Positions 1-6,780 of a stretch of DNA of 14,131 nucleotides are shown here, in pieces. The position numbers and the translations under genes were made by a program. Source of the stretch: Hermodarchaeum sp048939595 (GTDB taxonomy: Archaea > Asgardarchaeota > Hermodarchaeia > Hermodarchaeales > Hermodarchaeaceae); NCBI GenBank assembly GCA_048939595.1, contig JBHLPI010000053.1:1-14131 (forward strand). The letters run 5' to 3'. The notes under the pieces are model-generated. The model was not told where the DNA came from. It worked only from the letters and a program-made list of their open reading frames with translations, and searched no databases. Each line of letters begins with the position of its first letter. Position 1 is the stretch's first letter.

Positions 1-963
1 ATTATGGTGATCGCCATAGCATCGATCTTTTTTGGCGTCTTGTATGGCGAGTTCATGGGGATTGACATTACAGGACTGCAACTCAATAATGTCTATGTGT
101 ATCAACAGCTCAAGTACTCACCTTTTGGTGAAGGTATGAAAAACATCCTGTTCGTGCTTTTCCGGTTCTTCGATTTCGACGGAGGCGTCAATTGGTTCCT
201 CGATGCCAACAGCCCCTATAACGCCTGGATCCTCGATCCCGTCAATGGGCACACTACCCCCATCTGGTTCAGCGCCTTTGAAATGCCAGAAGATCTACCC
301 GACACGGTAGCCAGTCCTACCTGGATTCTGTTCGTTCTAAGCATTATGATTGGATTCATCCACCTCAGCATCGCCATCGGCTTCGATGCCATCAACAAAC
401 TCCGTCACCGCGACGTGAAGCACGCTGTCTTCGGACCAATCATCTGGCTCTTCTTCCTTTGGGGACTTGCTTACATGATTTTCCAGTTCGGCATCAACTT
501 TATGATGTGGCCAATCATTGAGATGGTTCTTTTCCTCATCCTACCCGCCATAATGATGTTCCTGGGTGGAATGGTGTTCTTCGGCTTTATGGATGGCTTC
601 ATGGAAGGCTTGGAACACCTCATTGAAAGCATTAGCAACACTATCAGCTACTCTCGTATCCTCGCCCTTAACATGGCCCACGCCGGCTTCGCAAAAACCT
701 TCCTTTTCCTCGGCGGTATCGCTGCTGCTGAAGTAAATGCCATCATTGCCCAACTCTCCACAAGTGGCATAATGACATGGGTCATGTTCTTCGCCATGCT
801 CGTCCTTGGTACTGTCTTCGTCCTCCTAATGGAAGGATTGCTATCGTTCATTCACACACTACGTCTTCACTGGGTAGAAGCCTTCCTGAAATTCTATGCC
901 GGAACTGGTTATGAGTATAAACCACTCCGATTACCCGAAAATTGGACGATCACATCCACCTAA
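1..963 (+). CDS. atpI: A/V-type ATP synthase subunit I (a-type stator), 5'-truncated by window edge
   Basis: C-terminal membrane half of the stator subunit that carries the ion half-channels and faces the K ring. The frame is open from base 1, so the ATG at base 4 is internal, not the start. Visible family marks: an early FFGVLYGEF membrane segment; long hydrophobic segments around WILFVLSIMIGF, IIWLFFLWGL and MVLFLILPAIMMF; the SYSRILAL segment with the essential channel arginine (codon 655-657); and the typical ending with LLSFIHTLRLHWVE and KFYAGTGYEYKPL. The cytoplasmic N-terminal half, which contacts the peripheral stalk, lies upstream of the window. Only 15 nt separate its stop from the K gene, so the two are almost certainly cotranscribed. 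Family assignment is firm. Confidence 0.95.
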   Translation: MMVIAIASIFFGVLYGEFMGIDITGLQLNNVYVYQQLKYSPFGEGMKNILFVLFRFFDFDGGVNWFLDANSPYNAWILDPVNGHTTPIWFSAFEMPEDLPDTVASPTWILFVLSIMIGFIHLSIAIGFDAINKLRHRDVKHAVFGPIIWLFFLWGLAYMIFQFGINFMMWPIIEMVLFLILPAIMMFLGGMVFFGFMDGFMEGLEHLIESISNTISYSRILALNMAHAGFAKTFLFLGGIAAAEVNAIIAQLSTSGIMTWVMFFAMLVLGTVFVLLMEGLLSFIHTLRLHWVEAFLKFYAGTGYEYKPLRLPENWTITST

Positions 964-978
964 TCTCTGTGACTAATC

Positions 979-3900
979 ATGCTCCAGGTAGCCCTTCTAA
1001 ACATTGGCCAAGTCTACACCGCATTCGGTGCTGTGCTTGCTGCAGGGCTTGGAGCTGCAGGCGCCGCAATCGGCATCGGATTCAGCGGAAGCGCCATGGT
1101 TAGCGCTGTCGCGGAGAAACCTGAGTCATTCAGCAAGAGCATGATTACCGTTGTTCTTGCCGAAGCCCTTGCCATCTATGGATTGCTGGCTAGCTTCATG
1201 CTGCTAATGCGGATAGGTTCGATCATGAATGAAGCCCAAGGATTGGTCGCCCTTGGTGCGGGTTTGGCAATTGGTCTCTCTTGTATTGGGGCAGGCATCG
1301 GCATCGCTAAAGCAGGGAGCGCCATGGCAACCAGTACTGCAGCTGCACCCCAAACCTTCAGTAAAGCACTTGTGTCTGTGGTTCTTGCCGAAGCTTTGGC
1401 TATTTATGGGCTGTTGACCAGCTTTATGCTTTTAATGCGGATTGAGTCTGCCACTAACGTCGGGCAAGGATTGGTCGCCATAGCGGCTGGTCTCGGAATT
1501 GGTCTCGCTGCTTTTGGTGCGGGTATTGGCATCTCCCAAACTGGGGCTGCACTCAATAAAGCCCTAGTTATTGCTCCCGAATCATTCAGTAAGGGTCTTG
1601 TTGGCGTCGTGTTAGCTGAAGCGTTGGGAATTTACGGGCTTCTGGCTAGTTTCATGCTCCTAATGCGTATCGAATCTGTAGCGTTCCTTAGTCAAGGATT
1701 GATAGCGATTGCTGCAGCCTTGGGAGTAGGTCTAGCCGCATTTGGTGCAGGTATTGGTATTGCCAAGAGCGGGGCTTCTCTATCTGAGAGTCTGACGAAG
1801 CGCCCGGAGGTGTTTAGCAAAGGCCTCGTCTCTGTGGTGTTGGCGGAGGCGTTGGGGATCTACGGGCTTTTGGCGAGCTTCATGTTGTTGATGCGAATCG
1901 AAGCATCGACCCTTGTTGCTCAAGGCTTAGTAGGGATTGGAGCGGGCCTCGCCGTAGGAATTGCAGGACTTGGGGCAGGCATCGGCATCGCTGCGGCAGG
2001 TGGTGCACTGAGCAAAGCTCTGGTCGAAGCTCCCGAATCATTTAGCAAAGGCTTGGTTAGCGTTGTCTTAGCGGAGGCGTTGGGGATCTACGGGCTTTTG
2101 GCGAGCTTCATGTTGTTGATGCGGATCGAATCCGTTGCCGTCGATGCCCAAGGGTTGATAGCTGTGGCTGCTGCGTTAGGCGTGGGATTAGCGGCGTTCG
2201 GTGCTGGAGTTGGCATTGCCTCTGCAGGGGCGTCCTTGTCAAGAAGTCTTGTTGATCGTCCTGAGGTCTTCAGTAAGGGTCTTGTCAGCGTGGTGTTGGC
2301 GGAGGCGTTGGGGATCTACGGGCTTTTGGCGAGCTTCATGTTGTTGATGCGGATCGAATCGGTAAGCTTCATCGGTCAAGGCACGGTGGGATTAGCAGCA
2401 GCATTAGCCATTGGGCTGGCCGCTATTGGGGCAGGGTTTGGTATAGCGAAAGCAGGTTCAGCAATCAACCGGACTCTTGTTGTTGCTCCTAGCGCTTTCA
2501 GTAAGGGTCTGGTTAGTGTGGTGTTAGCCGAAGCGCTTGGGATTTATGGCTTGTTAGCTAGTTTCATGTTATTGATGCGAATAGAGGGGATAACGGATAT
2601 AGGTCAAGGCTTCATGGGAATGGCTGCAGCTATTGCTGTGGGTATAGCCGGCATCGGCGCTGGGATTGGTATTGCTTCTGCTGGAAGCGCTCTCTCTGAA
2701 AGTCTTGCGGAACGTCCCGAAATCTTCAGCAAGGGACTCATAGGGGTGGTTCTTGCTGAAGCCTTGGCAATCTATGGGTTACTTGCTGGCTTTATGTTAT
2801 TAATGCGGATTGACACGATTGCTGTGGACCCCACGGGAGTCGCACAGGGCCTCGTTGGTATTGGGGCTGGAATAGCAATTGGTCTCGCTGCTTTTGGTGC
2901 CGGTCTTGGCATTGCGCGTGCAGGGGCTAGCATGTCACGAACCATTGTCTACGCCCCCGAATCATTTAGCAAAGGCTTAGTGAGTGTCGTATTGGCAGAG
3001 GCTTTGGGTATCTATGGACTGCTCACCAGCTTCATGTTGCTCATGCGAATCGACAGTGTGACCCAGATCGGTCAAAGTGTAGTCGCTATTTCTGCTGGTT
3101 TAGCCATTGGGCTTGCAGCGATTGGGGCTGGATTCGGCATCGCCCTAGCGGGGGCCGCTTTATCACGAAGCCTTGCTGCTCGTCCTGAGGTCTTCAGTAA
3201 GGGTCTTGTCAGCGTGGTGTTAGCCGAAGCCCTCGGGATTTACGGGTTATTGGCTAGTTTTATGCTCTTGATGCGTATTGGCACAGTCTCCGATATCACA
3301 CCAGGATTTCTCGCCGCTGGTGCAGCTTTGAGCATCGGCTTAGCCGCTATTGGGGCGGGTATAGGCATCGCGAAAAGTGGTTCGTCTTTGTCAGAAGGTT
3401 TAGTTCATCGTCCAGAGATCTTCAGTAAAGGCTTAGTTGCTGTTGTATTAGCAGAAGCTTTGGGAATATATGGACTCTTATCAAGTTTTATGCTACTTAT
3501 GAGAATGGAATCTGTAACCGCTATCGGACAGGGATTAGTCGGAATCGGGGCGGGAGCCGCAATAGGGCTAGCTGCCATCGGAGGCGGAATCGGCATTGCC
3601 TTGGCTGGTGCCGCACTCTGCGTGAGCCTAGTAACAGCTCCTGAGGTATTTTCCAAGGGCTTGGTAAGTGTTGTATTGGCGGAGGCGCTTGGGATTTATG
3701 GCTTGTTAATGAGCTTCATGCTGATAATGCGGGTTGAAAGTGTGACTCTTCTCACCCAAGGCTTAATGGCGTTAGGTACTGCTCTAGCAGTAGGCTTTGC
3801 CTGTTTTGGAGCAGGTTTTGGTATTGCCCATGCCGGCGCCGCATTGGCTCGAACAATATCCGTGGAGCCAAGTGCCTTCAGTAAAGGGCTCGTTGCCGTT

Positions 3901-4416
3901 GTCCTTGCTGAAGCTTTGGGTATTTACGGGTTATTGGTCGGCTTCATGGTCGTGATGCGAATTGAATCAGCAGCGTTTGCAGCCCAAGGATGGCTAGCTA
4001 TTGGTGCAGGCTTAGCGATTGGAATCGCGGGAGTTGGTGGCGGTCTAGGGATTGGGTATTCCGGTGAAGCGTTATGTACAGGAATCCGGTCTTCGCCGGA
4101 GTCTTTCAGTAAAGGTTTGGTTGCCGTGGTCTTGGCAGAGGCGCTTGGGATTTATGGCTTGTTGACGGCGTTTATGTTGGTGATGCGGTTAGATGCAATT
4201 ACGGACATCGGGGCGTTTGTGGGAGTAGCAGCTGCCGCCACAGTGGGATTGGGGGCGTTGATGGCAGGGATTGCCATTGGTTGGGCTGGTGCAGGGTTGA
4301 TTGGTGCAATTGCCAAGAAGCCAGGTATCTTTAGTAAGTCAATGGTGCCTGTGGTGCTGGCGGAGGCACTCGCAATTTATGCATTGCTTGTGTCATTTAT
4401 GTTGATTATGCGGATC
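979..4416 (+). repeat. Fifteen tandem ~228-bp units inside the K gene
   Basis: Unit boundaries, counted from protein lengths: 979, 1240, 1468, 1696, 1924, 2152, 2380, 2608, 2848, 3076, 3304, 3532, 3760, 3988 and 4213, ending at 4416. The standard unit is 228 bp (76 codons); unit 8 is 240 bp because of four extra codons in its linker (around DPTG). The second-helix half is nearly invariant in protein, while the first-helix half and the linkers vary. Synonymous codon choice differs between many units, so most duplications are old; units 4-6 are exceptions with long identical DNA. Confidence 0.95.
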
Positions 4417-4419
4417 TGA
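979..4419 (+). CDS. atpK: Giant ATP synthase subunit K (proteolipid) with 15 fused helical hairpins
   Basis: Rotor-ring subunit of the A/V-type ATP synthase. The 1146 residues split cleanly into 15 tandem hairpins: 87 residues for the first, 76 for numbers 2-13 (80 for number 8), 75 for number 14 and 68 for the last. Each has a Gly/Ala-rich helix, a polar loop with a conserved Pro then FSK, and a second helix with LAEAL(G/A)IY. The ion-binding Glu is present in all 15, at residues 62, 138, 214, 290, 366, 442, 518, 594, 674, 750, 826, 902, 978, 1054 and 1129. The position matching the Na+-ligand Gln of Na+ F-type c subunits (first helix) is Ile, Phe, Val or Leu in nearly all units, and the residue after the Glu is Ala rather than Ser/Thr; this suggests, but does not prove, H+ coupling. 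Typical family members have one or two hairpins. The ATG start at 979 follows subunit I by 15 nt; its ribosome binding site is weak (GTGA). Confidence 0.96.
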   Translation: MLQVALLNIGQVYTAFGAVLAAGLGAAGAAIGIGFSGSAMVSAVAEKPESFSKSMITVVLAEALAIYGLLASFMLLMRIGSIMNEAQGLVALGAGLAIGLSCIGAGIGIAKAGSAMATSTAAAPQTFSKALVSVVLAEALAIYGLLTSFMLLMRIESATNVGQGLVAIAAGLGIGLAAFGAGIGISQTGAALNKALVIAPESFSKGLVGVVLAEALGIYGLLASFMLLMRIESVAFLSQGLIAIAAALGVGLAAFGAGIGIAKSGASLSESLTKRPEVFSKGLVSVVLAEALGIYGLLASFMLLMRIEASTLVAQGLVGIGAGLAVGIAGLGAGIGIAAAGGALSKALVEAPESFSKGLVSVVLAEALGIYGLLASFMLLMRIESVAVDAQGLIAVAAALGVGLAAFGAGVGIASAGASLSRSLVDRPEVFSKGLVSVVLAEALGIYGLLASFMLLMRIESVSFIGQGTVGLAAALAIGLAAIGAGFGIAKAGSAINRTLVVAPSAFSKGLVSVVLAEALGIYGLLASFMLLMRIEGITDIGQGFMGMAAAIAVGIAGIGAGIGIASAGSALSESLAERPEIFSKGLIGVVLAEALAIYGLLAGFMLLMRIDTIAVDPTGVAQGLVGIGAGIAIGLAAFGAGLGIARAGASMSRTIVYAPESFSKGLVSVVLAEALGIYGLLTSFMLLMRIDSVTQIGQSVVAISAGLAIGLAAIGAGFGIALAGAALSRSLAARPEVFSKGLVSVVLAEALGIYGLLASFMLLMRIGTVSDITPGFLAAGAALSIGLAAIGAGIGIAKSGSSLSEGLVHRPEIFSKGLVAVVLAEALGIYGLLSSFMLLMRMESVTAIGQGLVGIGAGAAIGLAAIGGGIGIALAGAALCVSLVTAPEVFSKGLVSVVLAEALGIYGLLMSFMLIMRVESVTLLTQGLMALGTALAVGFACFGAGFGIAHAGAALARTISVEPSAFSKGLVAVVLAEALGIYGLLVGFMVVMRIESAAFAAQGWLAIGAGLAIGIAGVGGGLGIGYSGEALCTGIRSSPESFSKGLVAVVLAEALGIYGLLTAFMLVMRLDAITDIGAFVGVAAAATVGLGALMAGIAIGWAGAGLIGAIAKKPGIFSKSMVPVVLAEALAIYALLVSFMLIMRI
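1834..2360 (+). repeat. Recently homogenised DNA blocks in K units 4, 5 and 6
   Basis: The second-helix coding segment is identical over 62 bp between units 4 (1834-1895) and 6 (2290-2351). Units 5 (2071-2132) and 6 (2299-2360) also share 62 identical bp; all three are in register at 228 bp. Elsewhere the same peptide is written with different codons (for example 3436-3480). A further 41-bp identity links units 6 (2257-2297) and 10 (3181-3221). This looks like patchy gene conversion or recent duplication. Assembly error cannot be excluded from one sequence. Confidence 0.85.
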
Positions 4420-4432
4420 GAATATGTGATTG

Positions 4433-4463
4433 AGAGGTAACTTGGTTGTCCTCTTCCTATTTT
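4433..4463 (+). terminator. Possible hairpin-plus-T-run terminator after K
   Basis: AGAGG (4433-4437) pairs with CCTCT (4450-4454), and AAC with GTT further in, around a TTG loop. A pyrimidine-rich stretch with TTTT follows. It lies 14 nt after the K stop. Archaeal termination depends mostly on T-runs, so the hairpin may be incidental. Confidence 0.35.
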
Positions 4464-4582
4464 CACGCTGCTAGTGGCGTTCAGGCTCATCATACAGATT
4501 TTAGGTACATTCTATAGGATTAGAGAAAAGGTCAAGAATTGTTAGAACTAGTTAGTACTCTGAAATGGTGGTGCAATAAAGG

Positions 4583-5617
4583 ATGGAAGATCGATATAGC
4601 CGATTCCGCGTGCTGGATGGAATTGGTGAAGAGGGTCTAGCGCGAATTCGTGAAGCAAAAGTTGCGGTTGTTGGGATTGGTGGATTGGGGAGTGTGTCGG
4701 CTCGACAATTGGCTTCGCTTGGGATTGGCACGCTTCGGATTGTGGACCGGGATATTGTTGAGTTGTCGAATCTGCAGCGACAATTACTGTATACGGTTAA
4801 GGATGTGGGGAAACCAAAGGTGGAGGTGGCGATGAATCGCCTGAGACAGATTAACGCAGATGTTTCGGTTGAACCCTGGGCTCTTTCGGTGACGGAAGCT
4901 ACAGCGAATCGTGTAGTAAAGGGGATGGATGTGGTGGTGGATGGATTAGATAGTTTCAAGCCACGGTATGCCTTGAATCGTGCTTGCGTGCAGCAAGGAA
5001 TCCCGTATGTGTTTGCCGGGGCATTAGCAGGTGTGGGTAATCTTACCACTGTAATTCCTAAGAAAACCGCCTGTCTGGAATGTGTTTTTGGCGGCTTAGA
5101 GGAAGATCAGCCAACTTGTGCGACGGTTGGGATCTATCCAACGGTGTTGGGTGTAATCGCAAATCTGCAGGTACAAGAGGTGTTGCATCTAATTCTGCAC
5201 CAACCCCCATTATTAGCGAATGAACTTCTTATGTTTGATATCACACGTTTTCGACTTGACCAGATTCCTTTGCAATCCCATGAGAATTGTCCAGTCTGCG
5301 GTCCCGCTGCTAAACTAGCGGAACCTGAGATTCAAGCTGGGCTTGAAATAACGGAATTGTGTACGGAGGAGACGTTCTTGGTACATGCACAGGCCGCTAT
5401 TCCGATTAATATCGAAAAAGCAACTGCCCTGCTACGACAAAAGTATACTATTCTGGCTCACACATCATTAGGCTTACAAATACAGTTTGCGAAAGGAATT
5501 GAAGTCAGTATTGTTGGTGAGGGCAACATCTTGATTCGGGGGATTGACTCTCAACAAAAAGCAGAATCAATCTATCGTCAAGTTTTCAGTGAAATTGGCG
5601 ATGCACTGATTCATTAG
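4583..5617 (+). CDS. E1-like adenylyltransferase, ThiF/MoeB/HesA family
   Basis: ATP-dependent enzyme that adenylates the C-terminal glycine of a ubiquitin-fold sulfur carrier or modifier, in molybdopterin, thiamine or tRNA thiolation or in SAMP-like protein tagging. It has 344 residues. Visible: nucleotide-binding G31-I-G-G-L-G36; acidic strand end V54-D55-R-D57; the ATP-site segment LSNLQRQ (N63, R66); a probable catalytic Cys179 in PTCATVGI; and two zinc-binding Cys pairs, C164/C167 and C236/C239. After about residue 250 there is a further domain of about 90 residues ending in an ILIRGIDSQQKAESIY-like segment, which many archaeal and some bacterial MoeB/ThiF homologues share. The ATG is preceded by GGTGGTG at about 4567-4573. 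No ubiquitin-like partner gene is in the window, so the pathway is open. It sits 163 nt after K, probably as a separate transcript. Confidence 0.9.
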   Translation: MEDRYSRFRVLDGIGEEGLARIREAKVAVVGIGGLGSVSARQLASLGIGTLRIVDRDIVELSNLQRQLLYTVKDVGKPKVEVAMNRLRQINADVSVEPWALSVTEATANRVVKGMDVVVDGLDSFKPRYALNRACVQQGIPYVFAGALAGVGNLTTVIPKKTACLECVFGGLEEDQPTCATVGIYPTVLGVIANLQVQEVLHLILHQPPLLANELLMFDITRFRLDQIPLQSHENCPVCGPAAKLAEPEIQAGLEITELCTEETFLVHAQAAIPINIEKATALLRQKYTILAHTSLGLQIQFAKGIEVSIVGEGNILIRGIDSQQKAESIYRQVFSEIGDALIH

Positions 5618-5618
5618 A

Positions 5619-5885
5619 ATGAATTCAAACTATCCCCGCTTGATTCTCAGATTTTCAAGAGCTGTTTGGTCGTTAGAGGAAAGCTGGTTGGGTTATGCAG
5701 ACTATTCGATTGATAATATCGAAATCGATGATTCAGCTGGTACAACGACATACACGAAGGGCACAGGTACACCTACTCCACCTGGCATCCCAGGATTCCC
5801 TTTCGCAGCCATCGGATTAAGGCTCCTCATTCCTGTTGCTTTAGTGCCTTTGAATCCCAGACGAAATGCTGGAACCATGGAGTAA
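5619..5885 (+). pseudogene. Remnant of a secreted surface protein with PGF-CTERM-like sorting tail
   Basis: An 88-residue reading frame that looks like the 3' end of a larger surface protein. Residues about 24-36 (WLGYADYSIDNIEI region) resemble the closing strand of a beta-sandwich adhesion or carbohydrate-binding domain. A Thr/Gly/Pro spacer follows, then PPGIPGF (5778-5798), a hydrophobic stretch of about 20 residues and a basic N-P-R-R end: the tripartite layout of archaeal C-terminal sorting signals. There is no signal peptide, no domain body and no ribosome binding site, and the apparent ATG lies 1 nt after the ThiF-like stop. The hydrophobic part is interrupted by Arg and Pro, a sign of decay. 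It could instead be a small expressed protein, but a 5'-deleted relic is more likely. Confidence 0.55.
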
Positions 5886-5952
5886 TACTAGTTGAGAAGA
5901 TGTGTTTGAAGTCTTCCCAACGCTTTTTATCTTTCTTAGCTTTGTTGTTATT

Positions 5953-5959
5953 GAGGTGG
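5953..5959 (+). promoter_or_regulatory. Ribosome binding site selecting a TTG start
   Basis: GAGGTGG matches the archaeal anti-Shine-Dalgarno core and lies 6 nt before an in-frame TTG at 5966. The upstream ATG at 5900 has no comparable site. Confidence 0.7.
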
Positions 5960-5965
5960 CCTGTA

Positions 5966-6328
5966 TTGACTGAGGCTGATCTTTTCGATGGTGCAGAAGT
6001 AATTATCTCTATAAAAGCAACGCATGAAATTCGTGATGAAACCGGATTTAACACACTAGAGAAAACGAAAGGTGAATTGGTTCTTACAGAAAAAGAGTTT
6101 GTCTTTCTTGAAGTAAAGGGTACGTTCAAGAAAGAAAAGAAGCGACTGCATGCCTTTCCGTCTAATCGACTTGTTGGTCAAAGTTATGAAAGGTGGAGTG
6201 GTGGGCCCACCCTAATGTACTTGACTTACGATGATGAATCTGGAAATTCAAAGTATCAGATTTATTCAGTGAGTAAAGGCGATTATGATAAGTTCATCGG
6301 AAAAGTTCATGAACTGCGACTAATCTGA
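5966..6328 (+). CDS. Small PH-like (GRAM/bPH-type) domain protein, TTG start
   Basis: About 120 residues from the TTG. An upstream in-frame ATG at 5900 would add 22 residues (SFLALLLLRW) that could be mistaken for a signal peptide, but the strong GAGGTGG site favours the TTG, giving a soluble protein beginning MTEADLFDG. The body looks like a compact beta-sandwich: a GELVLTEKEFVFLEVKG segment typical of PH/GRAM-like folds, a basic KKEKKRLHAFPSNRL stretch, strands around LMYLTYDD and KYQIYSV, and a closing helix from about KGDYDKFIGKVHEL. Such domains bind lipids or proteins in other systems; no ligand can be read here. It ends 12 nt from the convergent minus-strand gene. The fold call is by pattern only; exact family unknown. 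Confidence 0.65.
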   Translation: MTEADLFDGAEVIISIKATHEIRDETGFNTLEKTKGELVLTEKEFVFLEVKGTFKKEKKRLHAFPSNRLVGQSYERWSGGPTLMYLTYDDESGNSKYQIYSVSKGDYDKFIGKVHELRLI

Positions 6329-6340
6329 CAAGTACATTTC

Positions 6341-6715
6341 TCATTTGCTTGCTCCGGTGAGTTGGGCATCATAACTTTTCCTAGCTTCGACAGAAGCAAA
6401 GGGTTCGAGGTGAACGACCGTATATTCTTCGATTTCTTCTTCCTCATCACTTCGTTTCTCGTGAAGAATTAAGTAGGTTCGTACTCCTTCTTTGACAGAC
6501 AGATAGGCCATTCGTTTATCAAGGGTAAGTAGGGACCAATCCTGCTTTTTTGCATATGCGATGATTTCCTCGTCAACGTGACCAACTAGATCCGGATAAT
6601 CATGAACCGAATGACACACCCAGTTGTTCGATAGGAGCATTTGATAAAGTTGACCTGCAAGCGTTTTTCGAGATGTGCTTAGATTTTCATCAAAAAGGAT
6701 TTCTTTTTTGCTCAT
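6341..6715 (-). CDS. PIN-like nuclease-fold protein, DUF5615 type
   Basis: 124 residues with the DUF5615/Mut7-C-like PIN layout: ILFDENLS at the start (D9, E10), a DLVGHVDEEIIAYAKK segment (D48, E49, E50), and LLTLDKR with D66 after a hydrophobic strand. These acidic residues are where PIN-fold nucleases hold metal. Many relatives are toxins paired with a small antitoxin, but no antitoxin gene lies next to it. An acidic run (SDEEEEIEEY, residues 89-98) precedes the C-terminal end and is unusual for the family. It lies 65 nt downstream of the subunit C gene on the same strand and may be the last gene of that operon. RNase activity is inferred from the fold only. Confidence 0.7.
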   Translation of the reverse strand: MSKKEILFDENLSTSRKTLAGQLYQMLLSNNWVCHSVHDYPDLVGHVDEEIIAYAKKQDWSLLTLDKRMAYLSVKEGVRTYLILHEKRSDEEEEIEEYTVVHLEPFASVEARKSYDAQLTGASK

Positions 6716-6780
6716 ATTTGTTCAACCACGATATTGACTGATTTGTCATTACCGAAATCGCATCAACTCACATTGGCAGG

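Noticed and set aside
3405..3656. 83-residue minus-strand frame inside the K gene
   Set aside because: It is the reverse of the repetitive hairpin code and shows no features of its own.
979..4419. CRISPR array or satellite explanation for the regular ~228-bp repeats
   Set aside because: The units are in frame, coding and diverged at synonymous sites, with selected protein motifs; they are protein hairpins, not a DNA array.
4552..5049. 165-residue frame on the minus strand
   Set aside because: It is antisense to the E1-like gene, whose motifs are unmistakable; the composition (Arg, Ser, Thr rich) is that of a shadow frame.
5900..5965. Signal peptide-like N-terminus of the PH-like protein
   Set aside because: It depends on the ATG at 5900, which has no ribosome binding site; the TTG at 5966 has a strong one and gives a natural soluble N-terminus.
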